64,000 nt of DNA, from positions 22,285,001 to 22,349,000 of the forward strand of contig NC_086028.1 in assembly GCF_036323735.1 (NCBI RefSeq), written 5' to 3'. A model generated the notes under the pieces. That model saw only the letters and a program-made list of their open reading frames with translations. It was not told where the DNA came from and did not search any database. A program made the position numbers and the translations under genes. How positions within the stretch are numbered: position 1 is the first letter of the stretch; every line of letters begins with the position of its first letter. Source of the DNA: Rattus norvegicus. Taxonomy: Eukaryota; Chordata; Mammalia; Rodentia; Muridae. Shown here in pieces: positions 1 through 12,930 of the stretch.

Positions 1-58
1 GACACTCTATTGACAGGAAAGATTGATTCTCCACAGCAGAACAAGAGTCAAAATGAGG

Positions 59-137
59 AGTGTGTGTGTGAGTGTTGTGGGTGGGGGGATGGGAATGGGG
101 CCTCTTGTTTTCAAACAGGAGTGGGGGTGGGGGTGGA
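59..137. repeat. GT/G-rich tract with G-quadruplex motif
   Basis: A short GT run is followed by four G runs at 79-100 (GGG, GGGGGG, GGG, GGGG, with loops of 1-3 bases) and another G-rich stretch at 121-137. Confidence 0.8.
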
Positions 138-1739
138 ACAAAAGCAGTTAAGGAAAAATAATCAAATGAAAATCAATTGAAAAATGAGCATTATTAGACT
201 GTAGAGTCATTATGTGTGTCTAGGGGAAAATGTCACGATTAGGATCTACATTTGGCTGGAAATAGATGAAGAGACACCATTTTCGCCTTAATAAAAGACA
301 GCTATGTAATCAACAGATACAGTTGTTTAGAACTGTCACACATTTTGCTGACTGAGGGTTGTCCATCGTCGACAAAAATTTGCCTGCACAAAAACATGGC
401 GGACATACTTCTAGTAACTTAATCATTGTTTTGCAAAACTCAGTTCTGAACTCAGTTCCCCACCGCTCCTAGGTATTGTTGATGCTGGCTGAGGTCATTC
501 AGTGTTAGTTTTCCTATTTTTTTGACATGAATAGCCATTAGCTTGATGATTTTACAGTGCTGTGAACATTTTTCACAGTGGTAGAGCCTGGTTTGCTGCT
601 TTGGGAAACCATCAGCGGATGGGAAAAGCATGTGTTCAGAATTCAACAAATGTATGTTGAGATCCAGGCTCTCTTCAGTAACATCTACGTAAACTAGATG
701 AAGTGCCTAATACTTCTGAGCCTATTTCTTCATCTAAGAATAATAAATGCCTTATAGATGTTGTGTAAATATTGAAAGCTAACTTTGTAGATATTCATTT
801 ACAGGAATTCTTGATCACGATACAAAGTCACTATCTGTCACACAGTAGGCCTTTGTTAAAATGATTCCCTTTTTATTAATTTCTTTCATTGCTGTAACAA
901 TCCCTTCGTGGGTACAGCTGGCATGGTACCTGGTCATGTTGGAATAGGCCATATTTGTGTAAGACTTCAGCCTGGTTTCATAGCTTTCAATAAATATTAT
1001 TTTAGTTTTTCCTTTATCATTTTGTCTAAATTCATTTTTGGTTATATTTTCTGTTTTGCAGAAGTTGCTAAAACAGTCAGAGAAAGATTCTGTTGATGAC
1101 AAGTAAACCATGATTTAGACAAAGAATAAGAAACAGAGTGATTCTAGTGTCAAGGAAACGACACTTCCCATCTTACCCTTGTTGTGAGAACATCCATTCA
1201 CTCAACTGATAACTGAAATGTATTTTGGAGATGCTGTCAGTCACCTGTTCCCATGGAAATCACATTCGGTCCCATGGCTTCCAATACGGCCTTTACACTA
1301 TTGATATTCTGTGTATGTATCAAGCTGCAGACTATACTCCAGGCTCCAGATGACTACAACATACAACTTTGAGGGTAAGATCTCAAGTGAGCAAGTTAGC
1401 GGCATCTTGAATTTACCACATGACATCTTAAATTTACCACACTCAAAACTTAACTTCAGACTTTAGGTCCTAAATGGACCAGGTTTCATCCAGGGACCAG
1501 GAAATAAAGTTTCATCCTCTTTATTGCTTAGGATAAAAACCCCAGGTTCTCCTCGACAATTTTTTTTCCTGTTTCATGTTTCAGTCTGGCTTTTAAGCTT
1601 GAAATAATTACAGAAGTTTGCCACCTCTTGCCTATCCTTGTGTGAGCTATATGCTTTCCAGAGTTATAACAATACTTTCTACACAGTATCCAGTTTCCAT
1701 TCTTGATCTCTTTGTGTCTATACTCCCTCAGCCATCTGT
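138..1739. other. Intergenic, no gene recognised
   Basis: Apart from the MIR at 660-860 I see nothing recognisable. Frames up to 98 aa are unsupported. Confidence 0.6.
660..860 (+). mobile_element. MIR SINE
   Basis: 'TTCTGAGCCTATTTCTTCATC' (714) followed by AATAATAA and 'TGCCTTATAGATGTTGTGT' matches the MIR core and 3' region. A 'CACAGTAGGCCTTTGTTAAAA' end (841) also fits. Confidence 0.6.
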
Positions 1740-1915
1740 GACCATCTAGGAAGATGTAAATAAACTCACATCTTTCCCCTCTTCAAACTCATTCATTTCT
1801 AATCTTCTTCATAGAAAAAGTCATGGCCATAGGTTAGCCTATAAGTGTCTGGAATCTTCTGTCTCCCTAGTTTGCCCACTTTTTTTTCTGCTCTGATATC
1901 TTACCTCTGATGCTT
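1740..1915 (+). mobile_element. Possible upstream part of the same L2
   Basis: A pyrimidine-rich stretch before URR1 reads like the internal 3' part of L2 (CT-rich, with 'TCTTTCCCCTCTTCAAACTC'). If so, URR1 at 1920-2310 split one L2. It is too diverged to be sure by eye. Confidence 0.35.
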
Positions 1916-1919
1916 AGTT

Positions 1920-2310
1920 TTACCAACGTGACACAAACAGGAGTCACTTGAGAAGAGGATGTCTCAGTTGAAGAATTGCCACCGCAATATGGTTATATCT
2001 ACTGGGCATTTTCTTGATTAATAATACATTTGGGAGAGTTAAGGTTACTGTGGCTAGTCCTTCAAGTTGGTCCTGGGTTTTATAAGAAACCAAACTGAGG
2101 AAGCCTTGTCAAACAAGTCAGTAAGCAGCAGGCCTTCATGGTCTCTGTTTCAGTTCCTGCCATTAGGGTCCTACCTGAGCTTCAGACCTGGCTTCTGTCC
2201 ATGACAGAATATAACATGTAAGCTAAAATGAACCCTTACCTCACCAAATAGGGTTTGGCCGGTGTTTTTATCATTGTACAAGAAATTGAAGTGAGATGTC
2301 ACCTTAGCTG
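1920..2310 (+). mobile_element. URR1-type (hAT-Charlie) rodent DNA transposon relic
   Basis: The sequence shows the order typical of URR1: a 'GTGACACAAACAGGAGTCA' start, a 'GGGCATTTTCTTGATTAATA' block (2005), 'TCCTGGGTTTTATAAGAAA' (2071), and an end near 'GTTTTTATCATTGTACAAG'. It is non-coding and diverged. The flanks look like L2, so it seems to have inserted into one. Confidence 0.7.
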
Positions 2311-2324
2311 GTCATACATGCTCT

Positions 2325-2695
2325 GCCAATTTTACTAAGTTCCTTACTCCTCAGACCTCTAAAGTAATTCCCTCTGTCTACAGTGTTCTTCCCTTTAGTA
2401 GGTCTCCTTAATTCCACCAATGGCACCTTCCGGTTTATGTTCAGGTTTCTTTCAGTGAAAACTTGGCTGGTCTCTCTCCTGAACCCTTCCTTTTATGTTC
2501 TATATTTTATAATAATGTCTTTCTCATCTAATATTCCATAGGATTTTATATTATTTTTCTTTTACCTCTGTCCACCAGAATGTCAGCTCTCCAAAGACAG
2601 AAGTATTGTTTATACTCATTCATTATTTCATTAGCATTTGGCATATGTTTGGCTATGAATAAATATTTGTTGGATAAATCTCATGAATATATTGG
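2325..2695 (+). mobile_element. L2 LINE 3' end
   Basis: The order is typical of an L2 3' end: 'CTACAGTGTTCTTCCC' (2379), a T-rich middle, 'CCACCAGAATGTCAGCTC' (2573), and 'AATAAATATTTGTTGGATAAA' (2659). The L2 may begin before the URR1 element, from about 1740. L2 is an ancient mammalian LINE without an A-tail. Confidence 0.75.
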
Positions 2696-2844
2696 GCTCT
2701 GGAGAGATGATATTGAATATGATAAACAAATTTCTCAATCCTCATAGAGCTTAAATTAATGGCAAATAAAGCATTAAACAAGTATTATGCTGCAGAGATA
2801 ACTGTCTTCAACTCTGCTGGGAAAAGAAGGCTTCCTAATAACAA

Positions 2845-2950
2845 GCAAATTGGCAAATCACAGACCTTCTAAATCTCTGTTTCCTCATCTGGAAATGAGA
2901 AAACCAATCTGCTTCAACTATGGCTATCAGGGTTCAATGTGATAAAGAGT
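2845..2950 (+). mobile_element. MIR SINE fragment
   Basis: 'AAATCTCTGTTTCCTCATCTGG' region (2871) and 'GGGTTCAATGTGATAAAG' follow the MIR core and 3' order. Confidence 0.7.
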
Positions 2951-5654
2951 AGAACACATTGGGCAGGAGAATTGTCATACAGAACCCAGGATATGAATGT
3001 TCAGTTCCTTTGTTCTCTAGAATATTTGATGCTTGTTCCTTCATTACCTCAACTTACCTCTGCAGTTTTCCACTGTTCATTGTGTAAACTTAATACTGAC
3101 AAACAGCATAAAAGAAACTTTTAGCTGTTGCTATGTCTAGATAAGCAAGGGGTTGGGCTGGAACATTTTGAAAAACTTCTACTTATGTAGTTGGTTGGTC
3201 TAATTAAATTAAAGATTAGGGAAAAGCCACCCAAATGCATGTGCAATGGTCAAGTAGTTTACAATGGGACAGTCTCAATGAATATAAGTAAAAGGGCTTT
3301 GCTAGCAACTCCTAGCCTAGTTAGGATGCCCCACTGCCCTGTAAAGAGTCTTCCAGAAGCCCTTAGTGAAGGCCAGTAATGAGCTCCTAGTTCAGAAATA
3401 GAATGAGCTTTTCCCTTCTATTCTAAGAGCATAGAGGAACTCTGGCTTAGGTGTGGCTACTCCAGATACTAGGTCAAGTCACTGTTTTGTTTTGTTTTCT
3501 AGTTTTGTTTTCATTGGCCCTACATCTATCATCCTAAACCAACAGCCCTATGCCATCTTTGAAGGGGGGGTGCAATGAGTATCCATTGCATACAACGGTC
3601 ATACAACACTCATGTGTATTTATATGAACACACACATGCATGCACATCTTACACAGCCTAAGACCACCTCCTCAGGGAAAAGTGCTACTCACGCTATGAA
3701 GACTATGCTCTGCAGACATGCCCACAAGGTCAATACGATCTAGGCGATTCTGTTATTGGGGCTTTCCTCTCAAGTAGCTTTGGATTTAGAGTTGACAATT
3801 AATGCTGACTGGGACATTTGGCAAAAAGAAGAGCGAATGAGCTAAATCTCTATACCAATAGATTAATACATTTAATTATGAAGTTGGAAATTAGTGACAC
3901 TAAGTTAATTTATTTTTACATGTACGTGAATATAATATTATAAGTTTAGGTGCTGTCTAGTCATTGCTTATATATGCTGCTTATTTATTTTTTAAAAAAG
4001 CATAAATTCAACACTTCAACAAGTCTGTGGCCATGTGCTTGAAATCTTTCATGATAAGAGGCTTAAAAATGTATCATGCCATGAGTTCCCATGGAAACAT
4101 TTAAGAAAAAAATATATATATATAAAACAGACATAAGTTATTGCTCCCCTCAAAATCTTTCTTACTAACCTTCTTCTGGAGTTAACCTTTACCCTTAAGA
4201 AGAAATAACAAACTGGTTCTGTTTTCTAAATATGATTACATTAATTTTATATCAAATTCCAAGTGAGTTATGGAGTGTTTTTGTGAAGGTGCAATAAAAA
4301 TTGAGAAAACGAAACATCTGTCCTCCAGGAAGTTGATCAACTAGTACATCACTGACTATAATTCACACAAGGTAAGTTTAAAAACCAGAAGGGATGGCCG
4401 TGATTATGAAGGAGAAAAAAATGAAAATAAAGTCAAAATTCACTGAACATATGTTCACATATTGGTGCAATGTAATTAGGGAAGAATTTTTTTATTACAT
4501 TTTAAATGTCCTATGAACTACAGCATCATATATTGAAGTCCAAGACTCAAGTATAGAGGACCAATGATAGACTCAAATGTAGAAACCTTAGGAACTGACG
4601 GAAGGTAGAAAAGCAGAGCCTGGGTAAAACAGGACCCCCCCAAAGTAAAGAAAATCTGATGCCTTTTCCTCACATGTCCACAGGTGACAAAAGCATTGAA
4701 GAATATTCTATAAGACAGTAAGATGGCTTGGCGAGTAAAAGTGGTTGCCACCAAGCTTGAAGAGCTAAGTTTGATCCTGGGGCTCAGGTGGTAGAAACTG
4801 AGAACTGCTCCTCAGAAGTTGTCCTCTGACCTTGACATACAAGTCGATGTAATAATGTTCTACCTAGCAATGATCACTTGGTAACTCTTTTGACTCCTCA
4901 AAACAGGAGCTGCTTTGCTAATACTCCATGTTCAGATCAATGAAGCTAATTCTTAGGAAATTCTCTTCACTTACAGTAGCCAGATTGGTATTAAGGGTCA
5001 TATTTTCCTGCAATAAGTATTGTGAGAGAAAAAAAATTAAAGCAAGGAAAATAACAAACAGAGTTTGCACTCCAGGAAAAGCATAATTTATTTGAGGCTG
5101 TGGGACAATGAGTTATTTGGTCCTTCTTCACAAATGAGATAACTGTCATGTCCCATCATATCCCACTACCATGAATTATATATAACAACATTTGGTGAAA
5201 TATGAAATTCTAAAAATATACTGAAATGCTAGACTCTTCTTAATGGTTTATTATGATAGGTGTTCTTGGTTTTGAAATATCTTCTTTCATGGAAGACGAA
5301 TGGGGGCGACATTATTTTAGAAAGTCCACATCTTTTAAAAAGATGGATTAAAAACTCTTTGAGACAGCTCTGCTGTTTCATCAGAAGAACAACATTTTCT
5401 TCCTAAATAGTCCTTCAGGGCATCACAGAGAAGAATCAGGGGCACTTCAGATTTTGTTCAAAAATTGAGGCACAAGCAGGTGCTACACAGAGTTCAGAAT
5501 ATCTATATCTTAATCTCTGTCTATGGGAAAATAAGCATGTGAATACTAACAAGGAAGATAATCAAATAAAAAGCAAGGAGGATACATTTTGTCTTCCAGA
5601 AGCTGCCTCCTTTCTGTAGTAGTACTTTATTTAGTTAAGACCTCGCCCTTAAGG
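2951..5654. other. Intergenic, no gene recognised
   Basis: It contains the B3-type SINE at 4700-4845 and short AT-rich runs (4113-4125). The rest is unassigned. Confidence 0.6.
4700..4845 (+). mobile_element. B3-type SINE fragment
   Basis: 'AGTAAGATGGCTTGGCGAGT' (4718), 'TTGCCACCAAGCTTGAAGAG' (4745) and 'TTGTCCTCTGACCTTGACAT' (4819) follow the B3 order. Confidence 0.75.
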
Positions 5655-5770
5655 TGAGAGAAACCTGAATTTGAGTACGAGCGCTGTTCCTATACAGCAT
5701 GTAACCTTACGCAGGTTCATTACGCTCCTGTAGTATCTATCTTTCTGCCTGGGAAATTAAAATATTAATT
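5655..5770 (+). mobile_element. MIR SINE fragment
   Basis: 'GAAACCTGAATTTGAGTACG' (5661), 'GTAACCTTACGCAGGTTCAT' (5701) and 'CTTTCTGCCTGGGAAATTAA' follow the MIR order, with CpGs retained. Confidence 0.6.
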
Positions 5771-7629
5771 TGCACTTCTTTGGTTGAGGATGAAAGAAGT
5801 CAATGCAAAGAATGGGCTTCTCACACTGACTGTGTTGTGGAGAGGGGAGCAGCCCTGCTTTCTGGGGGCTTGCGTAGCTCAGGTGATAAGCCCGTGTACT
5901 ACAATATTAGAATCTCAAGATCTCTTCCTCTGCTTTCTAGGTAAGTATAAAGGATTGACTATCTCTCTGAAGGTCAGGTGACAAATCTCCAAAGTAGAGA
6001 GGATGTAACTGGCCACCTCTAAAGTTGGGAAGGTTAAAGTGCTTCTACTACAGTGCACATAATTACAATAAGAACTAACAATGACAGGCATAGGTGCAGT
6101 CTAAAATAATAATACAATCAATATATGCCTCATATAATATTCACAACTTTCAAGCATTATTTTTTTCTATTTTAAAGGTCTTCTCGTTTTGTTCCTTGTC
6201 TATTTTCATATCTCTGAAATGCCTCAGGGGGAAAGTCCTAAATATATAACAGACACACAAGGGCACTGTGGAACATGGCCACTGTACCTGTCATTATGTC
6301 AGTCATGATTGCTTTTCTCTGCTCAAATGTGCACACCTGGGGAAGGTTGAAAACTCTGGCTTCTACATTCTCCCCCATTATGGTTGGGTAGGGAACATCT
6401 GGCCAATTAATTTTTAGTAGTCTAGGAGGCCGGATCACCAATTAGAGTATTCAAGGGTTCTTATTTTCATTACCTAGTGCTGATGTACACTAGACCCAGC
6501 TAGCTGCTTGTAATGAGCGTTTGCATTGCTAACATTCTAGGGAGGGACATAAAGGAAGGGCCACAAATCAGACAGGGCAGAACTCTAATCAGATATGACA
6601 TTCCCCTCAGATTTCTTTTATCTACATCCAAAGTCCCAGTATACGAGCTCAGACTCCAAGTTATTGACCTAAATATTAGACCCATGACCCTGATGCATTT
6701 CCACCAGAAAATATCAGGACTAACCATGAGGTCAGGTAAGGGGTTCTTTTTCAAAATAACCTTAGTTATTCCTGTTTCTTACTAATGAAAAACAAAAGTA
6801 TTCTTCAGAAAAAGAAAGTGTTAGAAATCTGTAGCTTGTATCCCCAAGAACATAAGTCGCTCTTACATAATCAAAGGTTCCTCATTATTATAACTAAAAA
6901 TGATTTTACAGTGCCATAATGTTAACTTAGAGTCTCAGTTTGGGTCCATCAATAAAGCAAAAATTTAGAAGGAGGAGATGCTTTTGTTGCTTGTTTCCCT
7001 TCCAGGACTCTGTGTTCTACGTAGCTGCAATTTGTCTAATAAATACAAGTTTCTGACAGTTCCGTGGTGAACTCAGCAGGGTACGCGTTATTATTTAAGG
7101 CTTTTAAAAGAATAAATATCAAATGATCTGAAAAGGCACCTCAAAGGGTGAAAGTGTAACCATTTTTTTAATGGCTACTAGCTGTGGAGAATCAAAGGAG
7201 GCTTTGCTTGTTTGGGACTGCAGGCTTCTAATCTTGTTAATAGACAATACGCATGTTAGCGGTGTTTTGTAGTGGTGTGGAGTTTCAAAATGCCATCCAA
7301 CCCTTACACCATCCAACATCCTAACCGAGGCAAGGAGTACTAGAAGACCAACGGATAGCTGTGATTTTGCAGTAGTATGTGCCTCCATATACACAGATAC
7401 ATTAGAAGGTACACATGTGCTCATACATGTGTAGTAGAAAGCCAAGTTGAGTCAGAAGCCTGAACGTATTTCCTGTAGATTTTTCCCCTACCATAGAAGA
7501 GACTGATAGAACTGAAATAGCTTGCCTCCTTGGCTGTCCAGTGGGCATACAAAACAAACTGTCCTGATCAAAGCCAGCAACTTTGATCTAAGCACAGTAG
7601 AAAGGAAACGGCAGTGTAAGTATCACTCT
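5771..7629. other. Intergenic, no gene recognised
   Basis: Unassigned sequence. Frames of up to 108 aa (7119-7445) lack any recognisable domain. Confidence 0.55.
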
Positions 7630-8310
7630 AACTGATCATGCCCCAGGAACAAGGGAGCTTCCTTTGACAGCAGATGCAGGAATCTTACAGAGCACAACTG
7701 GTCAAATTTCACAGACTAAGAGACTGTGGAGTGCCTATGGGACATCTATAAAAGAATCCCTACAGTCAAGGATCAGGGAACATTGACAGAGAGGGACAGA
7801 AAACATGAAGAGTCAGAGGACTAGGTTTGCTGCAAAGTGGCATCTTCTGGACATGTCAAAAATGTTGCAATATGAATTCCCAACAGCATTGGCTGTCTGC
7901 ACAAGGCCTTCACGAAACCACACCAGTCAACATTTCAGTATAGATGTGGGGAGAGCTCACAAGACTCACTCATGGTTGAAGAGTAACTGTCAGGAAACAG
8001 TTACTAAAGGCGAGGGAGTAAGTTTTCTTCAGGGATGAGGGCCATGACTTAGTCATTATCCATAAACCTGTGTGCAAATGTACAACAGTAATTGGACTCA
8101 ATATAATATATTTTGTATTAAAAATGAGATAGAATAGAGAATGTACATTTGAGAGAAGATATTGAGGAAACGTGGCAAGAGTGAAAGGTGGCTGGAAAAG
8201 CATGGATGGATATGATCAAAACATAATGCACTCAAGAATGAAATGCTAAAAGACAAAGGGGAGGAAGAAGAGGAAAATGAGAGAAGGGGGAGAAAGAAAA
8301 AGGAGTAGAT
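7630..8310 (+). mobile_element. Decayed L1 (Lx-lineage) 3' UTR
   Basis: Similar in pattern to 60800-61345: 'GGATCAGGGAACATTGACAG' (7769), 'CATCTTCTGGACATG' (7841), 'GGCTGTCTGCACAAGGCC' (7890), and a purine-rich end (8255-8306). The two copies resemble each other and a common murid L1 3' UTR. No ORF is retained. Confidence 0.6.
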
Positions 8311-9647
8311 TTGAGTCATTAGGATAGCAGATTTGATCAGGACCTCTATTTTCTGCTACCTGTATTTCAGAGCTTTTCTACTTTTCCTCCAGTTGTGAGG
8401 CTCAATCATTCATCTCTTTACTTGATCTAGTAAGACAACTATTACTGACTCAATTTATTCCTGTTTTTCTACTTACATTACTCAGTATTTCAGTTGCACA
8501 GAACCAGTATGTTTTGGTTCTTTTCCCATATAAATGTCCATTTCTATGTTCCTATAAAATCCTACTTTGCAAAAATGTACACAGCAGGCTGTCCCTTCCT
8601 GCTCCTATCACAAACAAAAGGATTTACTTTTAATTTAGTTTTTAGAGACATGTTTAGAGTCATCATTCTAGGAAACTAATAAGACACACCTTTAACAGAA
8701 ATGAAAGTTATATTCATATACATTTTCTTGCTTTCTTTTCCCTTTCCTACAAAATAGAACTTTTTAAAAATTAACTTTATGGATTTCGAAGCATTAATCT
8801 TTTTTTTTTAACATTGGACAGAACCTGACTGTATGCAAATAGGTTCGTTTCTCTATTTGGATATCGGCAGCAATATTTTTCCAAGTTTTTAAATTATCCG
8901 CATAGCATGTTAAATTATAGTGCCTCTCTTTCTTCTCTGACAGATCCCAACCTTTTGATTCTCTGCTTTCTTTCTTTGCTACAGTAAATTGATCCTTTAA
9001 AACACCCAGGTGCAAATGAATTAATGGTCTTCCATTGTGAGGGAGAATGATGGAGTCCCTCCCCCACCTCCTTCTCCACACTGAGGTCCTTTCCCCTTCT
9101 GAGAAACCACATATCAATTAAACTCACCTGCTAATTAAAAGCTTGTTTGGAAAAATCCTTGCTAGTTAGAAGCAAAGGAAAGTGTAAAGGTGTCTAAAAA
9201 TAGAGGCTCTGAATATCAATTACTTCCTTCCTCCTCAGCTCCTGGTTTCTTGAGTTGAAGTGAACACTGGAGAAGTGATGGGGAAGCGAAGAAAGACGAG
9301 GCGAATCTATCTTGGTCACCTTCATTTCCCCGGGAGTCTATCAATTGGTGTGGCAACGTCAGCCGCTTGGCAGTAGAATCGGGATATCCAGATTTCCTTC
9401 TGAAGACAAAAGCACTGTTCCTCACCTCTTCTCATACAGCCACGTAGATTTCCCAAGTACGGACAACAGGAAACAGAATCATCCCATGCTCTCTGTCAAC
9501 CCAGTGGGAGATTTTTCTAGATACTGAACCAGAGGAATGACAATGAATATGAAAATACTCTGTTCTTGGTTTTAAAAATGATATTGCCTGCTCCCAGATC
9601 CTCAGAGAAGTGAATCCTGGGGTAGATTTAGACCAATGCTACTGTGA

Positions 9648-9650
<3 letters not shown>
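8311..9650. other. Intergenic, no gene recognised
   Basis: Unassigned. An octamer-like ATGCAAAT variant occurs near 8833. Short frames on both strands are not convincing. Confidence 0.55.
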
Positions 9651-9688
<38 letters not shown>

Positions 9689-9713
9689 GTCTCTCTCTGT
9701 CTCTGTCTCTCTG

Positions 9714-9763
<50 letters not shown>
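9651..9763. repeat. (CT)n microsatellite with CTGT interruptions
   Basis: About 113 bp of near-pure CT with regular TGTCTC interruptions in the middle. The overlapping 82-aa Arg/Glu frame is an artefact. Confidence 0.97.
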
Positions 9764-9764
<1 letters not shown>

Positions 9765-11109
9765 ACAGTAGATTGAGAGGTTATGCTGCTCTAAAGTACC
9801 AAAGTATGAAATGATATAAAATGAAAGAAAATCATGAAAATAGAAATCAAGAGACGAGAAAAGTCGTAAGATATAAAAGAAACCCACAACACAATTTGCC
9901 AGAAAATAAAAACAAGTTAGTTATGACAATGGCCGCCAATTAACTTGTTCATTCATGCAATGGATTACAGATATTTGTTAAGGGTCACTACTGAGTAAAT
10001 TACAGGGTGTGGAGGAGGAATTACAACTGAAGTCAAAATCTAGTCTTAGCCAGTCAGGATTGCAAAGTTTAGTTTTAACGCATGCCAGGTAGGGTTTTTC
10101 TATGGCATATTCCCATGGTGGCTAATACAGGAAAACAGGCCACCAGCTGCAAACAGGTGGCCAGTGGAAGGTCATCAGCAGTAGTCGAGCTGAAATCACA
10201 ATTAACTAGAAGAGTGAAGTCAGAAGAGAAAGGCATTCTAGAGGTATTTAATAAGCATTGCTCATTGCTGAGGAAATGTCCACATTTCTATTGGCCGGGA
10301 ACACACAGACCAAAAAGAAATCCCCAAGAGAACAAAACACAGTGTCCTTTAACATTCCCTTTAGTGACCATTTAACTTCAACTTATAGGCATCACACCAT
10401 GAAACCATGGTTTCTTCCGGCAATTAAATTTCCATTTCTTACTCAGATCTGCTGTCCTCTTAATTCCGGTTTTAATTCAACAGTCATCGTATGTTTTCCA
10501 TGCACGATCTACACTGGCTGACACTCTGCTGTTCACATACACCAAGGATGTTTTTGCATCAGTACTCCCACTGTTGCTTTCTCTACCAGAATCCCATCTT
10601 GTCAGGATTTTCCACAGTTCATTCTTTCTTAATAAAAAGCTATGGGATGGAATGATGTTACAGTCTCTCTCTGAGGGGGTTCTCAGACTATCTTCTTTGC
10701 AATGTCTTCATCATCTATTTTCTTCCTATCTATCATCCATTCGTCTACCTATCTATTATTTATTTATTATAAAAAGTCCTTATTTTAATTTTTTTAACTG
10801 AACGAGAGTGTCAGATCCATAGATAAATAAAATCCAATTGTTCACCACTACAAGAGTAGTCTGCGTACTGCAGCATGTAAGCTAGACTGAGAGCGGGCAC
10901 AGTGCACATGCTCCACCTTGCGCTGGTGCATCTTTTATAGAGTTAGAACGTTTCTCCCTGGAGCATTTCAGAGATAAGAAAATAGATGAGTAACAAAACC
11001 AGAAGACACTTAAGACAGGGAAAAAACTTGTAACTTGTGAATATAGTATTATATATCCATTAATAATCTATTATCTAAAGTTGCACCATGCATGTTCCTG
11101 TCAATGCTT
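9764..11109. other. Intergenic, no gene recognised
   Basis: Unassigned apart from a short CTAT/TATT-rich run (10725-10770). Confidence 0.55.
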
Positions 11110-11200
11110 GTTAGAATCACATACAGACACTATGCTAAGCCCTTTGCATCTCAAAGCTACCCTTCCTCATTTCTGGAGGGGGAAACTTGGATCATCTCAG
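11110..11200 (-). mobile_element. MIR SINE fragment
   Basis: 'GACACTATGCTAAGCCCTTTG' (11126), then 'CTCATTTCTGGAGGGGGAAAC' (11167), reads as antisense MIR. Confidence 0.5.
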
Positions 11201-11389
11201 ATTCACATGTCCCTGACATCTAAGGACGTTTAACTTTTATTTATCTACTTCACACATCTGTTGGACATTTTTAGTCTGCATTTGAAAAAAAAATCTAATC
11301 AGTCTTTGCTTGCAGTTTTAGTCGATTGCTTATAGCTCGTTACTATTTATTTTGAATATGAGGCCCTTAGAAGACAAGGGTTTACAGAA

Positions 11390-12113
11390 ATGTTCCTGTT
11401 CAAAGGAAAGAACGTTTAAAATATGGAACAGAGACGGAAGGAAAGGCCATACAGAGACCGTCCCACCTAGGGATCCATTCCACCTGCAGATACAAAACCC
11501 CACACTATTGCTGATGCCAAGAAGCGCTTGCTGACAGGAGCCTGACAATGGCTGTTCCCTGAGAGGCTCTACCAGCACCTGTACAATACCGATGCAGATA
11601 TTTACAGCCCTGCCCACATTATAAGACCCAAGCATTTGCATATATACATGCACTTACACATAAGCAAACTAAAAACAAACAAACAATCATCATACTGAGT
11701 GCAGGGGCCCCAATGAAGTGCTAGGGAAAAGACTGAAGGAGCTGAAGGGAATTATAACCCCATAGGAAGAACAATATCAACTAACTGGACAACCAGAGCT
11801 CCCAGGGACTAAATCACCAACCAAAATGTACATATGGAAGGAACCAGGACTCTCTCTCTCTATATATATATATATACATATATTTGCAGCAGAGGATGGC
11901 CTTATCTGACATCATGGGAGAGAGGGAGGCTTGATGCCCCAGCGTAGGGGATGCTAGAGAGGTGAGGCAGGAGTGGGTGAGAGGGTAGAGAAGCACCATC
12001 ATAGGGGCAAAGGGGAGGGGGAAAAGGGGGGATGGGATGGGGGTTGTGGAGAGGTAACTGAGAAGGGGATATCATTTGAAATATAAATGAATAAAATGAT
12101 TAATAAAAACAGA
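11390..12113 (+). mobile_element. L1 (Lx-lineage) 3' end
   Basis: The sequence matches a common murid L1 3' UTR as I remember the family. Landmarks are the 'AGCCCCATAGGAAGAACAA'-like stretch at about 11755, 'GCAGAGGATGGCCTTATCTG' at about 11888, a G-rich purine tract (12008-12050), and an AATAAA-containing A-rich end at about 12085-12110. A CT/TA microsatellite at 11851-11884 has grown inside it. It is 5'-truncated and carries no ORF. Confidence 0.75.
11851..11884. repeat. CT then TA microsatellite inside an L1 3' end
   Basis: A short (CT)n followed by (TA)n. Confidence 0.9.
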
Positions 12114-12284
12114 CAAGGGCTGATAATTATTTTCTCTATTTTTTTTTATAAGTGTTCCCCTTTTATTGACATTTATGTGTTGGAATTACTGAGCTTCATG
12201 CACTCATATGTTTGATTTTGCTGTTGATGCCTTTACTTTTGATATCATATCAAAATGTACTTGTCTAGGCCAATATTAAGATTG

Positions 12285-12405
12285 TTTCCTGGGATAGTTA
12301 GATGACTCAGTGTATAAAGAGAGCCATCCCTAGGGTACACACGGAGGAAATAGAGAACCAGTTCCTTATGTGCATAAACATAAGTAAATTAAAAACAAAC
12401 AAGTA
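12285..12405 (+). mobile_element. Possible tRNA-derived SINE fragment
   Basis: 'TGGGATAGTTAGATGACTCAG' (12292) resembles a B2/B3 head, and an A-rich stretch lies about 100 bp later. The middle is not recognisable. Confidence 0.35.
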
Positions 12406-12739
12406 CACTCCAAAGGTAACGTTTTCTTATGGTTATTATATGAGGGTTAAAGTTTCAGGTCTTTTAAGTCTTAAATGCATTTTGAAATTATTCCTATCTA
12501 TGATATGAAATGAGATATCATCTCATTCTTCTGCATGTGAACATCAAAGTTGTCAAGAAATGTGGATTAATCTTTTTCCTGTCCCACTGTATACCGTTGG
12601 CATCTCTGATAAAGATCAATTAACTGTATGGAATTAACTTTTGGCAAATGTATTCTCTTTCAATGTCTCATTTCTTTTGCCAGCGTCAGTAACAAGTCAG
12701 ATATGCTTGACATTAACTTTAAAAATACTATATATTTTA

Positions 12740-12930
12740 ATTTTCTTTTATATGGGTATGTGTATTTTACCTACATAAATGTCTGTACACCTCATGTGTC
12801 CAGTGCTCAGGGAGGCTAGAAAAGGGCATTGGATCCCCTCAAACAGCCATCATAGGCAGACAGTTATGACATGGCATGTATGTAAAAAGCCAGGGCTCTT
12901 AACTACTGAAACATCTCTTCAAGCCGTCAC
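12740..12930 (-). mobile_element. B3-type SINE (B2 group)
   Basis: 'GGCATTGGATCCCCTCAAAC' (12824), 'CAGGGCTCTTAACTACTGAA' (12892) and 'ACATCTCTTCAAGCCG' are the antisense of a B2/B3 head with its pol III boxes. The upstream 'TACATAAATGTCTGTACACC' is the B3 body. Confidence 0.8.

Noticed and set aside
5865..5910. tRNA-like 'GTAGCTCAGGTGATAAGC' stretch
   Set aside because: It resembles an A box only; no B box at the expected distance and no cloverleaf.
9651..9763. Regular CTGT interruptions, considered as a CRISPR-like or coded pattern
   Set aside because: It is a simple microsatellite with slippage variants; there are no unique spacers.
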